A stretch of DNA of 64,000 nucleotides. Origin: Pseudomonas kermanshahensis. GTDB lineage: Bacteria; Pseudomonadota; Gammaproteobacteria; Pseudomonadales; Pseudomonadaceae. The DNA is taken from positions 3,658,001-3,722,000 of the forward strand of contig NZ_JABWRY020000001.1 in NCBI RefSeq assembly GCF_014269205.2. Reading direction: 5' to 3'. Within the stretch, counting starts at the first letter, position 1. Each line of letters starts with the position of its first letter. The translations under genes were made by a program, and so were the position numbers. Below the pieces are notes generated by a model. It was not told where the DNA came from, did no database searches, and saw nothing but the letters and a program-made list of their open reading frames with translations. Of the stretch, positions 29,706 to 43,007 are shown piece by piece.

Positions 29706-30407
29706 ATGCCCCACAGCCCACACATCGCTCGCCAAGCCTTTGTTCATGGCGCCATCGCCATCCTCCCGCTTTCCCTGGCCGTCGCCCCCTGGGGCCTGCT
29801 GGCCGGCTCCATGGCCATCGAGGCCAACCTCAGCGCCTGGCAAGGCCAGGGGCTGTCGGCCATCGTCTTTGCCGGTGCCGCACAACTGGTGGCAATCGGC
29901 ATGCTCAAGGGCGGTGCCAACCTGGCGTCGATCCTGCTCACCACCTTGCTGCTGACATCGCAGCACCTGCTGTACGGCCTGTCCATGCGCCCGGTGCTGT
30001 CGAACCAGCCGCTGCGCTGGCGATTGGGCCTGGGCTTTTTGCTGACCGACGAGTTCTTCGCCCTGACCAGCCATTATGACCAGCAGCAGTTCAATCGCTG
30101 GTATGCGCTGGGTGTGGGCCTGACCTTCTACATCGCCTGGAACCTGTTTACCTTGGCAGGCATCGTCCTTGGCCAGAACATTCCGCACCTCGACCAGTTG
30201 GGCCTGGACTTCTCGATTGTCGCCACCTTCGTCGCCCTGATCGCGCCACTGGTGCGCAACCTGGCCACGGTGGTGTGCGTGGCCGTGTCGCTGTTCTGCT
30301 CGGTCCTGTTCAGTGCCTGGCACTGGGAAACCGCCCTGGTGGCCGCTGGCTTGCTCGGCATGGGCGCCGGCTTCATTTGCCAGAAGTGCTTTGGAGGCCG
30401 CGCATGA
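29706..30407 (+). CDS. azlC: AzlC-family branched-chain amino-acid exporter large subunit
   Basis: 233 residues with five to six helices. It contains HGAIAILPLSLAVAPWGLLAGSMAIEANLS, LSAIVFAGAAQLVAIGML and LLTSQHLLYGLSMRP, the conserved AzlC segments. AzlC and AzlD form a two-component amino-acid exporter in the inner membrane. The stop overlaps the azlD start by four bases. Confidence 0.9.
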   Translation: MPHSPHIARQAFVHGAIAILPLSLAVAPWGLLAGSMAIEANLSAWQGQGLSAIVFAGAAQLVAIGMLKGGANLASILLTTLLLTSQHLLYGLSMRPVLSNQPLRWRLGLGFLLTDEFFALTSHYDQQQFNRWYALGVGLTFYIAWNLFTLAGIVLGQNIPHLDQLGLDFSIVATFVALIAPLVRNLATVVCVAVSLFCSVLFSAWHWETALVAAGLLGMGAGFICQKCFGGRA

Positions 30408-30718
30408 CCTGGTTACTGATTTTCGCCATGGGCGCCATCGTGTTTCTCAATCGCTATGCGTTTCTTGAACCACGCCTGCCCTTGCGCCTGAGTTCCAATG
30501 CCCGGCAGTTTCTGGGCTTCGCGGTGCCGGGCATGCTCACCGCCATCTGCGGGCCGATCATTTTCATGCCTGACCACCAGCTGAACCTGAGCCTGCTCAA
30601 CCCTTATCTGCTGGGCTCGGTGGTGGCCGTCATCTTGGTGCTGTTGACCCGCAGTGTGTTGCTGAGCATGCTGGTGAGCATGTTGATTTTCTTCCTCCTG
30701 CGCAGCTGGCTGCCATGA
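30404..30718 (+). CDS. azlD: AzlD-family exporter small subunit
   Basis: 104 residues starting MTWLLIFAMGAIVFLNRYAFLEPRL, the AzlD pattern (the 'T-x-x-x-R' region before helix 2), with about four helices. ATGA overlap with both azlC upstream and the AraC gene downstream makes a three-gene transcription unit. Confidence 0.9.
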   Translation: MTWLLIFAMGAIVFLNRYAFLEPRLPLRLSSNARQFLGFAVPGMLTAICGPIIFMPDHQLNLSLLNPYLLGSVVAVILVLLTRSVLLSMLVSMLIFFLLRSWLP

Positions 30719-31548
30719 CCACGCCCCTGCGCGAGCAGACGCACCTGTGGCAGGCGCCGGCGCTGGGCGACGTCGAAATGCTGCACGCGCGGTATTTCCA
30801 GCAGCGCTTCGCCCCGCACGTGCATGAAGGCTACGTGTTCACCGTGATCGAGTCGGGCGCCCAGCGCTTCTGGCATCGCGGCAGCGAACACCTGGCCCCG
30901 GTGGGCAGCATGGTGTTGATCAACCCCGACGAACTGCACACCGGCGCCACGGCCCACGAAGCCGGCTGGCGCTACCGCGGTTTCTACCCAGAACATGAGC
31001 GGGTAACGGGCGTGCTGGAGGAGCTGGAACTGGGCCGCCACGGCATGCCCACCTTCAAGGACAGTGTGATCCAGGATCCGGCCCTGGCGCTCGCCTTCAG
31101 CCAGCTGCACCAATTATCCGAAGCAGCAGCCAGTGCCCTGGAACAGCAGACCGCCTGGCGCCATGCCGTGCTGGCCCTGGTGCAACGCCATGGGCAATGC
31201 GCCGAACCCGCTGCACCCGGCCATGAGCCACAGGCGGTGGCTCGCGCCCGTGAACTGCTGGAGAGCCAGTTGGCCGACCCGCCATCGCTTGAAGCCCTGG
31301 CGGCGGCGGTCAACCTGTCGCCCTTCCACTTCGCCCGGGTGTTTCGCCAGGCCACCGGCCTGCCGCCCCATGCCTGGCTCAAACAACGGCGCCTGGCCCG
31401 TGCCCGTGAGTTTTTGAAACACGGCCAGGCGGCTTCGGAGGTGGCGTTTGCGCTTGGGTTTGCCGACCAGAGCCACTTGAGCCGGCAGTTCAAGCAGGCA
31501 TATGGGGTAACCCCAGGGGCATACCGCAGCGCCTGCCTGCCAGGCTGA
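30715..31548 (+). CDS. AraC-family regulator
   Basis: 277 residues. The N-terminal cupin has APHVHEGYVFTVIESGAQRFWHRG and INPDELHTG. The C-terminal helix-turn-helix pair runs from about 175 (LEALAAAVNLSPFHFARVFRQATGLPPHAWL ... EVAFALGFADQSHLSRQFKQAYGVTPGAYR). It begins inside the end of azlD, so it probably controls the azlCD exporter in response to an amino acid. Confidence 0.92.
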   Translation: MTTPLREQTHLWQAPALGDVEMLHARYFQQRFAPHVHEGYVFTVIESGAQRFWHRGSEHLAPVGSMVLINPDELHTGATAHEAGWRYRGFYPEHERVTGVLEELELGRHGMPTFKDSVIQDPALALAFSQLHQLSEAAASALEQQTAWRHAVLALVQRHGQCAEPAAPGHEPQAVARARELLESQLADPPSLEALAAAVNLSPFHFARVFRQATGLPPHAWLKQRRLARAREFLKHGQAASEVAFALGFADQSHLSRQFKQAYGVTPGAYRSACLPG

Positions 31549-31624
31549 CCCCGTGCGACACCCGGCCCCAGGCAAGCTTGCTGGCCACTGCTACACTGAC
31601 AGGGCTGAATTGGAGGATCCTGCC

Positions 31625-31852
31625 ATGTCCGAAAGAGAGCTCACCACCCTCATATCGCTGATGAACCAGCGTCAGGCCTGCCTGAGCAGTGCCTGCAAGG
31701 AGATTGCCGACTGGATCGACCGGCAGGGCGATGTGCCCGCCGCCGGCAAGATCCGCGCGAGCCTAAAGGCCCTGGAGGCCGACGAAGCCCAGGTACGCAA
31801 GACCTTGACCTCGCTGACCCTCGACAGGCCATTGCCGCGTTTTCGTAGCTGA
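31625..31852 (+). CDS. Small conserved hypothetical protein
   Basis: 75 residues, mostly helical and charged (MSERELTTLISLMNQRQACL...ALEADEAQVRKTLTSLTLDR), no signal peptide. GGAGG lies eight bases before ATG, a strong ribosome binding site. I do not recognise the family. It is followed by a bidirectional hairpin. Confidence 0.65.
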   Translation: MSERELTTLISLMNQRQACLSSACKEIADWIDRQGDVPAAGKIRASLKALEADEAQVRKTLTSLTLDRPLPRFRS

Positions 31853-31857
31853 ATGAA

Positions 31858-31882
31858 CTGGGGCCGCTATGCGCGGCCCCAG
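31858..31882. terminator. Bidirectional hairpin between convergent genes
   Basis: CTGGGGCCGC / GCGGCCCCAG is a perfect 10-bp stem with a 5-nt loop, between stops at 31852 and 31888. Confidence 0.6.
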
Positions 31883-31887
31883 ATGAA

Positions 31888-32373
31888 TCAGTGTTTCATG
31901 TGCATGTGGTCATGCCCACCGCCTGCCTCGGTGAGCGGACGCACTGGCGCTTGCACCGGAAGCCTTTCCTTGCCGCCCTTGGCATCTTCGATGACCAGGG
32001 TCAGCGGCACCTGCTCGCCTTCTTTCACCTGCTGGTTCAACCCCATCAGCATCACGTGCAGGCCGTTCGGATCCAGGGTGACTGCTTTGCCAGCCGGCAA
32101 CTCGACGGCCTTGACCTCACGCATGCCCATCACGTCGCCGTTCATGGTCATTTCATGCACTTGCACGGTCTTGGCCACAGGCGATTCAACGCCCACCAGC
32201 TTGCTGTCGCTGCTGGCCGTGAGGGTCATGAAGGCACCGGTGGACTGCTGGTGCGGCACGCTGGCGCGGACCCAGGCATCACTCACGTCGGTCTGGGCCA
32301 GGGCTGGCAGGGCAAAGCCCAGCAGGGCGATGGCGGCCAGGCCGCGTTTGATCGGTTGCAGTGAAACAGCCAT
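31888..32373 (-). CDS. Periplasmic PCu(A)C copper chaperone
   Basis: 161 residues. Signal peptide ends ALPALA-Q. The Cu(I)-binding motif H-(M)-x10-M-x21-H-x-M is present as VHEMTMNGDVMGM...LHVMLMG, and the tail GGGHDHMHMKH adds a Met/His cluster. These proteins deliver copper to the CuA site of cytochrome oxidase, often with Sco1. ATG at 32373 shares its A with the stop of the Sco1 gene (TAATG), so the two are translationally coupled. Confidence 0.92.
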   Translation of the reverse strand: MAVSLQPIKRGLAAIALLGFALPALAQTDVSDAWVRASVPHQQSTGAFMTLTASSDSKLVGVESPVAKTVQVHEMTMNGDVMGMREVKAVELPAGKAVTLDPNGLHVMLMGLNQQVKEGEQVPLTLVIEDAKGGKERLPVQAPVRPLTEAGGGHDHMHMKH

Positions 32374-32981
32374 TAGCAAATCTCCATCAGGGTGACCAGG
32401 TCTTCAGCGCATTCCTTGGCATTCAGGGAATGACCCAGGCTCAGGCGCAGGGTGCCACGCGTATCGTAGACGTAGCTGGTGGACGAATGAGAGATGGTGT
32501 AGGTATCACCGGCCGGGACCTTCTCGTAGAACACCTTGAACTCTTTAGCCACCTCGGCGATTTCTTCGGGGGTGCCCGTCAGCGCGGTGAACGAGGGGTC
32601 GAACGCTTTGACATAGGCGTCGAGCACTTCGGGGGTGTCGCGCTCCGGGTCCAGGGTAATGAACACCACCTGGAACAAGTCACGGTCGCGACCCCTGAGC
32701 AACTGCCTGATTTGCGCCGCCCGCGCCAGCGTGGTCGGGCAGACCGCCGGGCACTGGGTGAAGCCGAAGAAAATCATTGGCATGCTGCCGTAGAAGCTCG
32801 ACAGGGTACGCGGGTTGCCTTGGGGGTCCTTGAGGTTGAACTTGCGCCCAAGGATTTCGTTGCTCATGTTCTTGCCGTACTTGAACTCAAGACCCCGGGC
32901 CGGGCTGCAGCCAGCCAGCAGGCCAAGCCCGAGAACGCCCATCCCGGCGACAACCGCGCGCCGGGTATACAGATCATTCAT
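32373..32981 (-). CDS. Sco1/SenC-family copper chaperone lipoprotein
   Basis: 202 residues. Lipobox LLAGC puts the lipid on Cys25. The metal-binding motif is CPAVCP (Cys77, Cys81), with the third ligand His in TISHSSTSY, all conserved for Sco1 function in CuA assembly. It is upstream of, and overlapping by one base with, the PCuAC gene. AGGA lies seven bases before ATG. The leader region upstream has a 12-bp duplicated AAGG-containing segment. Confidence 0.92.
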   Translation of the reverse strand: MNDLYTRRAVVAGMGVLGLGLLAGCSPARGLEFKYGKNMSNEILGRKFNLKDPQGNPRTLSSFYGSMPMIFFGFTQCPAVCPTTLARAAQIRQLLRGRDRDLFQVVFITLDPERDTPEVLDAYVKAFDPSFTALTGTPEEIAEVAKEFKVFYEKVPAGDTYTISHSSTSYVYDTRGTLRLSLGHSLNAKECAEDLVTLMEIC

Positions 32982-33195
32982 GGAACTATCCTTTACAGGC
33001 CATCCTTTACAGGAAAGGTACCGGCCCTTGGGACGGGCCAGCCGAAAAACCGGGGCATTCTTACATGACACCCCAAGTGCTTCTACCCGACGAAGGCGCA
33101 GATGGCCTGCAGCCCTTTGAATACGGGCTGCGGCCTGTTGTCGCAGGGGTTGAACTCGTAACAGTTTGTTGCTAAGGAAGCGGCGAACCCTGGTA

Positions 33196-33789
<594 letters not shown>

Positions 33790-33838
33790 TCACAGACTTG
33801 CGGCCAAGTGTACGCCAACCTGGCCCTTGTACAAAGTC

Positions 33839-34873
33839 CTAGTATTTGACTCGGGAAAGCGCGTACACCGGCGCCTGCCCCCGTGGCGCCGCCAGCCAGG
33901 CCTGCATTCGTCGGTACAGGCCGCGCTCCAGCCACTGGTAGCTGAACCACGACATTAGTCCAATGGACGGCACGCACAGGGCAAACACCAGGTACGGGTT
34001 CAGGTGCAGCCGCTGGCTGGCGAACCAGCCGGCATACAGCACCAGCACGTGAATCAGGTAGACCGAATACGAACAGTCACCCAGCGCCTTGAGCAGCCGA
34101 TTACCCGCAAACACCGGCTCCAGGGAGACAAAGGCCAGCACCACCAGCGCGCTCGGCAGACCCCAATGCAGCAGGCGCTGGGAGGCGTCGAGGTGATAGA
34201 TGGCATACCCCGCCACCGCGAGCAACGCCAGGGGCATCCAGGTGCCCTGGCGGATCAGGCCTCGCCGATACAGCACACCCAGGCCGATGCCGAGCAGGAA
34301 CTCATAGATGATGTCGTTGTTGTAGAAGCGGCTGAGCACACCCAGCCGCCCCAGCACTTCACTCACCAGCAGCAGCGCGACAGTGACCAGCAGCACCTGA
34401 TGGCGCTGGCGGACCAGGAATGCCAGGCCGAACAGCAGGTAGAAGAACATCTCGAAGTTCAGCGTCCAGCCCACGTTCAAGGTCGGATAAAGGCCATACC
34501 CGCCGGGGTTTTCCGCAGGCACGAACAGCAGCGATAACAGCAGGTGGTGCCAGTCGAATTCCTGGTGCGGCATCCAGCGGCTGGCCGCCAGCAGCAGGCC
34601 CGCCATGACCAAGGTGTAAAACCAGTACGCCGGGACGATACGCAGCACCCGGTTGAGCAAGAACTGGCGGGGTTCGATGGTTTTGTCGCGGGTGGAGAGG
34701 TAAATAACCAGGCCGCTGATGACGAAAAAGATGTCGACGCCGACAGCGCCCCGGTCGGTAAGCAGTTGGCCGATGGGCCCGCTGGCCTTGAAGTCGAAGA
34801 AGATCTGCATGAAATGGTGGCAGACCACCACCCAGGCGGCGAACGCCCGCAGTGCCTGAAGCGAATACAGCAT
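33839..34873 (-). CDS. Acyltransferase-3 family membrane protein (OafA-like)
   Basis: 344 residues, about ten helices. Opens MLYSLQALRAFAAWVVVCHHF with the catalytic-type His of the acyltransferase-3 family, followed by GVDIFFVISGLVIYL and NRVLRIVPAYWFYTL. It acetylates or acylates polysaccharide or lipid A-type substrates in the inner membrane. The target is unknown; no glycan cluster is adjacent. Confidence 0.88.
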   Translation of the reverse strand: MLYSLQALRAFAAWVVVCHHFMQIFFDFKASGPIGQLLTDRGAVGVDIFFVISGLVIYLSTRDKTIEPRQFLLNRVLRIVPAYWFYTLVMAGLLLAASRWMPHQEFDWHHLLLSLLFVPAENPGGYGLYPTLNVGWTLNFEMFFYLLFGLAFLVRQRHQVLLVTVALLLVSEVLGRLGVLSRFYNNDIIYEFLLGIGLGVLYRRGLIRQGTWMPLALLAVAGYAIYHLDASQRLLHWGLPSALVVLAFVSLEPVFAGNRLLKALGDCSYSVYLIHVLVLYAGWFASQRLHLNPYLVFALCVPSIGLMSWFSYQWLERGLYRRMQAWLAAPRGQAPVYALSRVKY

Positions 34874-34936
34874 GAAATACCCTGCGATTGCCGGTGCATT
34901 GAGGCCGCTGACCGAGTGCAGAGGCGAGCGCTATCC

Positions 34937-34978
34937 CTGTGGGAGCGGGTTCACCCGCGAAGGGCTGCAAAGCAGCCC
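34937..34978. repeat. REP half-element and adjacent small hairpin
   Basis: GCGGGTtcACCCGC at 34945-34958 with flanking TGTGGGA and GAAGGGC is a single P. putida REP unit. GGCTGCaaaGCAGCC follows at 34963-34977. It lies between the acyltransferase start and the cti end. Confidence 0.65.
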
Positions 34979-35003
34979 CCTTGCAATCGATCAAGACCAC
35001 CCA

Positions 35004-35034
35004 ACCTTTCCGACCGCAGTTGTTTCGGAAAGGT
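35004..35034 (-). terminator. Hairpin downstream of cti
   Basis: ACCTTTCCGA / TCGGAAAGGT with an 11-nt loop lies 13 bases beyond the cti stop on the minus strand. No T-tract follows it on that strand, so termination is uncertain. Confidence 0.4.
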
Positions 35035-35046
35035 CAGGTTGACCGA

Positions 35047-37356
35047 TCAGAGGTTCTCGTAGCGGTTCATGTCCAGCACACCCGCCTCCACCGGCTGGGT
35101 CTCCTTGATGTAGCTATTAAGGTCATGGAAGTACTGCCAGAACTGCGGATGGCTGCGGCGCACGCCCCAGCGCATGACGATGCGCTCGAATTTGCCAGCA
35201 TCATCACGCGCATACTCCATGTCCTCGACAAACTCGGGCACATCCCCGGCCGGCATGTTGAAGATGAAGTTCGGGTAGCTGCTGAGCACGCCCGGGTACA
35301 AGGTCAGGGTGTCCAGCCCAGGCTGATAGCGGTAGGCCTCGCCCAGCAGGAAGGCAACGTTGCTGTGCGCACGGTTGCGCAGCAGGCTGTACACCTGGCG
35401 CTGGCCGCCAGGCCCCTCGATACGCAGCATCGTCGCTTCAGGCAGCTGGTTGATGACCTTGAGCCCGGCAGCCGGGCGCGACACCAGGCGGCTGAGCGAC
35501 TGCTCGACATTGCGGAACGCCTCGTTCATCTGCGGCCGCGAGCAGTACGCCCCCTGGCAGCGGTTGATCGGGTCAGGTGCCGCATTCAGGCTGCCGGTAC
35601 GCTGCACCAGCTTGAGCCCGAAGTCGCGTTTTGGGTTCGCCGGGTCCAGCTTGATACCGCTTGGGGTGTCAGTGTCGATGTCCTCGTAATCGAGCCACAT
35701 CTTCACCTTGCCGCTGTTCTGATACCAGTCACTGAGGATCGCGCCACGCTGGTCGGCCGCCATCAGGCGCAGGAAGTTGACCTCCGCGCCATTGCGGATC
35801 AGGTCGAAGTACAGGCGGGTCTGCAACTGGTGCGAAACGTTGCCGAATACATCGAAGTTGACGGCCAACTGGTAGTAAGTGCGCTCGAACAAGGGGTAGT
35901 CGAACAGCCACACGGTGAGCGGCACATCCCCGATCAGGCCCTTGGTCACCGAGGCGCTGTCGAAGTGGCGGAAGATACTCAGTAGAGCATTGTCGTTACC
36001 GGCCCACAGCGTCGACCAACCCGGCGCCGGCATTTCGGCATAGGCTTCGCGGCGCAGTTTTTCGTATTCGTTGCGCTTGTCGCGGTAGGCATGCCAGAGG
36101 CCCAGCACACTGCCCACGTCGTCGATCTGCCCCGGCATGGCCAGCAGCGGCGTGGCCTCGCCACGGTACTGGGCATCGGTGATGTAGCGGTCGTGGGCCG
36201 GCTCCTGGAACAGCGCCCAGAAGTTATCGCGGATCACGTCGGTTGCAATCTGCCCACGGCACACCGGGCCACGGATGAAGGTGCGCACGAAGTATTCGGC
36301 GTTATCCAGCATGAACTGGTAACGCGCCACCGCCGGGATCGCCTCGAAGGTCTCGAACGGGTTGGCCCGGTGGCGCGGGCCATAGCCTGGCAGCGCCGAG
36401 GCATGCCAGTCCCCCGCGTAGAACAGTTGCTTGACCCGCTTGAGCTTCTGCGGCCCCATTGGGTAAGTGATGTGCGTCTTGTGCACGATCACACCCTGCA
36501 CCGGCATCAGCCGGTAGTAAAAGTCGGTACCTGGCGGGTCGTTGGGGCGTCGGGTCGCGATCACGTCGACCGGCTGGCCACTGGGCGTGCGGGAACGCAC
36601 CCACTGGAAGAAGTGGCCCTGCTCGCCGCCGACGAAGTAGATGTGCGCAAGGAACAGGTGCTCGTAAAGCCAGCGGCCCACCAGGGCCTCGGTCGAACCC
36701 GGGCGGTTGAGCAGCTCTTCCCAGTCGGCGATCTGCTTGGCCTCGACCGCACTCGGCTGAATCGGCTGGTACTCCACCGGCGCGCCAGCCGCCAGCCAGC
36801 GTTGCAGGGTGGTGTACTCCTGGTCGGTCAGGCCGGTGACCGCCAGTGGCATGCCTTCTTTAGGGTGCGCGCCGGCGTAGGCGTCGAACTCATGGGGCAA
36901 AGGGCACATGTTGTTGCGGTTGATGCCCAGGACGATGTCCTCGGGCAGCTTGGCATTGGGCGTAAGCGGCGTCTTGTGCCCCAGCTCGAGCATGCGCGCC
37001 ATCAGCGCGGCCTGGCTGCCCTGGCCGTCGAGCACCGAGTAGAAGCCCTTCTTGCGCCACTCGCCCTCGCTGTGGGCGTCGTAGAACAGCCGCGTGGTCG
37101 GCACCGCCGCGCTGCGGTCACCTTGGTACACCGGCACCTTGGTCGCTCCCCGCACCGCGCCCTCAGGGCTTTCCAGCTTGAGCTGGCAGGCCGCGTCGTT
37201 GCAGGCATGGCAGGCCACGCACTTCTCGGTGAATATCGGCTGGATATCCCGGGTGTAGGAAATAGCCGGGCTCGATTGGGCAGCCTGCCCGAAGGTCGCG
37301 CCACTGATGAGCAAGGCGAAAACGCCCGCCCAAGCACGAATACAACGATGCACCAT
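35047..37356 (-). CDS. cti: Fatty acid cis/trans isomerase, c-type cytochrome
   Basis: 769 residues. The start at 37356 gives a signal peptide (MVHRCIRAWAGVFALLISGATFG) and a mature protein starting with ISYTRDIQPIFTEKCVACH, where Cys46-x2-Cys49-His50 is the covalent heme site of Cti. This periplasmic enzyme converts cis to trans unsaturated fatty acids in membrane phospholipids under solvent or heat stress, a hallmark of P. putida and relatives. A longer frame reaches 37599 but crosses the metH promoter region; ATG at 37386 is an alternative. It is divergent from metH, as I recall for KT2440. Confidence 0.93.
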   Translation of the reverse strand: MVHRCIRAWAGVFALLISGATFGQAAQSSPAISYTRDIQPIFTEKCVACHACNDAACQLKLESPEGAVRGATKVPVYQGDRSAAVPTTRLFYDAHSEGEWRKKGFYSVLDGQGSQAALMARMLELGHKTPLTPNAKLPEDIVLGINRNNMCPLPHEFDAYAGAHPKEGMPLAVTGLTDQEYTTLQRWLAAGAPVEYQPIQPSAVEAKQIADWEELLNRPGSTEALVGRWLYEHLFLAHIYFVGGEQGHFFQWVRSRTPSGQPVDVIATRRPNDPPGTDFYYRLMPVQGVIVHKTHITYPMGPQKLKRVKQLFYAGDWHASALPGYGPRHRANPFETFEAIPAVARYQFMLDNAEYFVRTFIRGPVCRGQIATDVIRDNFWALFQEPAHDRYITDAQYRGEATPLLAMPGQIDDVGSVLGLWHAYRDKRNEYEKLRREAYAEMPAPGWSTLWAGNDNALLSIFRHFDSASVTKGLIGDVPLTVWLFDYPLFERTYYQLAVNFDVFGNVSHQLQTRLYFDLIRNGAEVNFLRLMAADQRGAILSDWYQNSGKVKMWLDYEDIDTDTPSGIKLDPANPKRDFGLKLVQRTGSLNAAPDPINRCQGAYCSRPQMNEAFRNVEQSLSRLVSRPAAGLKVINQLPEATMLRIEGPGGQRQVYSLLRNRAHSNVAFLLGEAYRYQPGLDTLTLYPGVLSSYPNFIFNMPAGDVPEFVEDMEYARDDAGKFERIVMRWGVRRSHPQFWQYFHDLNSYIKETQPVEAGVLDMNRYENL

Positions 37357-37478
37357 GTGCGGAAAGTCCTGGTTCTTGAAAGCCATCACGATTGCCTGGT
37401 CGTCCTTGGGTGCTTGTGTGCCAACATGAGCTAAATTCATGCAAATGGGCAGTGCGCCTAAAAACCGCGCAGCTTTGT

Positions 37479-37484
37479 TATGAT
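37479..37484 (+). promoter_or_regulatory. Possible -10 box of metH
   Basis: TATGAT lies 39 bases before the metH ATG in the 166-bp divergent region with cti. No good -35 is visible 17 bases upstream, so the call is tentative. Confidence 0.3.
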
Positions 37485-37522
37485 TCGGCACCTTCTGATA
37501 TTCGCCCGACCAGGTAGTTCCT

Positions 37523-41230
<3,708 letters not shown>

Positions 41231-41246
41231 GACCGTTCTAGCCTGA

Positions 41247-41306
41247 CTGGCCTCTTCGCGGGCGCGCGCCCTCCTGTGGGAGCGGGCTTGCCCGCGAAGA
41301 GGCCAG
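41247..41306. repeat. REP palindrome after metH
   Basis: CTGGCCTCTTCGCGGGC (41247-41263) is the exact reverse complement of 41290-41306. It is the common P. putida REP type and may end metH transcription. Confidence 0.85.
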
Positions 41307-41371
41307 CAAAGCCAACATCCCTTCCATTGCCTACACTGTCCCTGATTGCCTCCGAATACCCAGGAGCCCCC

Positions 41372-41590
41372 ATGGACGACTCAAGCCAAGGCAAGCCCCC
41401 TACCTTCTGGCAAATGCTGCACAGCATCCTCGCCGCCGCCTTCGGTGTGCAGAGCGGCAAGAACCGCGCACGCGATTTCACCCACGGCAAAGCCAGCCAT
41501 TTCATTGCGATGGGTACCGTGTTTACCCTGCTGTTCATTCTGATACTGATCGGCTTGGTGCAATTGGCCATGCACATGACCGCGCGTTGA
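41372..41590 (+). CDS. DUF2970 small membrane protein
   Basis: 72 residues. FWQMLHSILAAAFGVQSGKNRARDF is the DUF2970 signature, followed by one membrane helix (FIAMGTVFTLLFILILIGLVQL). AGGAG lies five bases before ATG. It is followed by a strong hairpin. Function unknown. Confidence 0.82.
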   Translation: MDDSSQGKPPTFWQMLHSILAAAFGVQSGKNRARDFTHGKASHFIAMGTVFTLLFILILIGLVQLAMHMTAR

Positions 41591-41600
41591 GCCCATGAAA

Positions 41601-41629
41601 ACGCCTGCGGGAATCCCTCCCGCAGGCGT
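41601..41629 (+). terminator. Strong hairpin after DUF2970 gene
   Basis: ACGCCTGCGGGA / TCCCGCAGGCGT is a perfect 12-bp stem, 10 bases after the stop, followed by CTTGG rather than a T-run. It also serves the small convergent gene at 41659-41772. Confidence 0.7.
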
Positions 41630-41658
41630 CTTGGCTGCATCACGGTCTGAATGGAAGT

Positions 41659-41772
41659 CTACTGGTGGCTGACCCAATACACGGCGGTGACCACCACCAG
41701 GACGATCAAGCAAAGAATCGCCCAGGCATCGACACTGCTGTCAGCTTTGCGGACCTTGGTTGAGTTTCCCAT
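41659..41772 (-). CDS. 37-residue single-span membrane protein
   Basis: ATG at 41772 has AAGAGG seven bases upstream. The product starts MGNSTKVRKADSSVDAW, then has one helix (AILCLIVLVVVTAVYWV) and ends SHQ. The charged N-terminus with a single C-terminal helix fits an inner-membrane small protein. It is too short for routine gene finders. The ribosome binding site and clean composition support it; function unknown. Confidence 0.6.
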   Translation of the reverse strand: MGNSTKVRKADSSVDAWAILCLIVLVVVTAVYWVSHQ

Positions 41773-41930
41773 TGCATTGCCTCTTGTTGTGGTTATGGGA
41801 ATGCACTACACCCACAGCAGTTAAGACGAGCAATGCCCTTTCCTCAAGCAAGGTCTTTTGTCCGGCGACGGGCGATGCTCAGGCGTTGGCAAGGCCTGCA
41901 TCCCGCCAACGCCGCCGAGTGGCAATGCGT

Positions 41931-43007
41931 TCAGTAATCCATCGGTGCGGTCAGAAACGGGTACGTGTAGTCAGCCGGGCGCCCTTCAGCGCTGTAGGGC
42001 TGAAAATCGACACCATGATCAGCCTGCTCGAGCAACTTGAGCCAGCGTCGCGCCTTTGCCTGATCAATCGACTGCAGCGCGGGCACGCTGTGCTCACGCA
42101 GGCCATCGCGATTGACCACCAGCCCGCGCGCATCGTCGTGCAGCATGACCATGGCCCAGCCGCCCAAAGTGAAGTGCCCACCCATCAACACCCCAAGGCG
42201 CCCGTCGACCCGCGCCCGCAACGCCTCGGGCGAACTGTTGACGGCGCTGAACACGGCATCGCGCCCTGGCATGCGCCCAGCCGCCTCGAATGCCTGCATG
42301 GCGCCGAAGGCCATCTCATCGTTGGCCGACCACACAAGCGTGGTGTTCGGGTAACGCTGCAGCAACACACGCGCCTGCTCGAAGGCGCGCTCACGGCTCC
42401 AGCCGCCATACACCACCTGGCGCAGGCGCACCTGAGGGAAGTCGGCCAATGCGCGGCGCATGCCCGCTTCACGCTGCTGCGAGGCCGGTGTGGTTTTGAC
42501 CCCAGCGAAGGCCACCAGGTCCACCGGCCCGTCAGTGCGCGGGAGCAAGGCAACCATCTGGTGCAGCATCTGGTAACCGGCCTGCTCGTCGTTGGTGGTC
42601 AGCGTGCCCAGCACCTGGGGGTACTTCTCGGGCTGCGCCTCGATGCTTTGTGCCTGGCTGGCCGTCAGCCCGTTGTTGACCAGAAACAGCTTGACCCCGG
42701 TCCCCTTCGACAGGCGGATGATTTCCGGCGCCACATACTGTTCGTTGACCAGCACCAGATAGTCCGGCCGCTGCGGGCCCTTGAGCAGCGCCCGTGCCTG
42801 GCTCAGCGTTCGCTCGGCATTGCGCTCGCTGTACTCGACCCGCAGCGTCATGCCCAGGTCGTCAGCCGCGGCCTGCATGAAGCGTGCATAACTGACCCAA
42901 AATGTCTCGGTGGACAAGCCTGGGTTAAGGAACACGACGGAAGCAGCCTGCGCATTGGCTGCCAACGGCAGGCTCAGGCACAAGCTTTGGCAAAGCGCCT
43001 TGAGCAT
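41931..43007 (-). CDS. Periplasmic sugar-binding-type (Peripla_BP_4) protein
   Basis: 358 residues. Signal peptide (CLSLPLAANAQA), then a LacI/RbsB-like fold: VVFLNPGLSTETFWVSYARFMQAAADDLGM, KLFLVNNGLTASQAQ, WSANDEMAFGAMQAFEAAGRMPGRDAVFSAVNSSPEAL. No ABC permease or ATPase gene is adjacent, so it may be an orphan binding protein or sensor partner. The start at 43007 gives the signal peptide. Ligand unknown. Confidence 0.82.
   Translation of the reverse strand: MLKALCQSLCLSLPLAANAQAASVVFLNPGLSTETFWVSYARFMQAAADDLGMTLRVEYSERNAERTLSQARALLKGPQRPDYLVLVNEQYVAPEIIRLSKGTGVKLFLVNNGLTASQAQSIEAQPEKYPQVLGTLTTNDEQAGYQMLHQMVALLPRTDGPVDLVAFAGVKTTPASQQREAGMRRALADFPQVRLRQVVYGGWSRERAFEQARVLLQRYPNTTLVWSANDEMAFGAMQAFEAAGRMPGRDAVFSAVNSSPEALRARVDGRLGVLMGGHFTLGGWAMVMLHDDARGLVVNRDGLREHSVPALQSIDQAKARRWLKLLEQADHGVDFQPYSAEGRPADYTYPFLTAPMDY

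Noticed and set aside
36091..37434. Plus-strand open frame of 447 codons inside cti
   Set aside because: Antisense of cti; no recognisable family.
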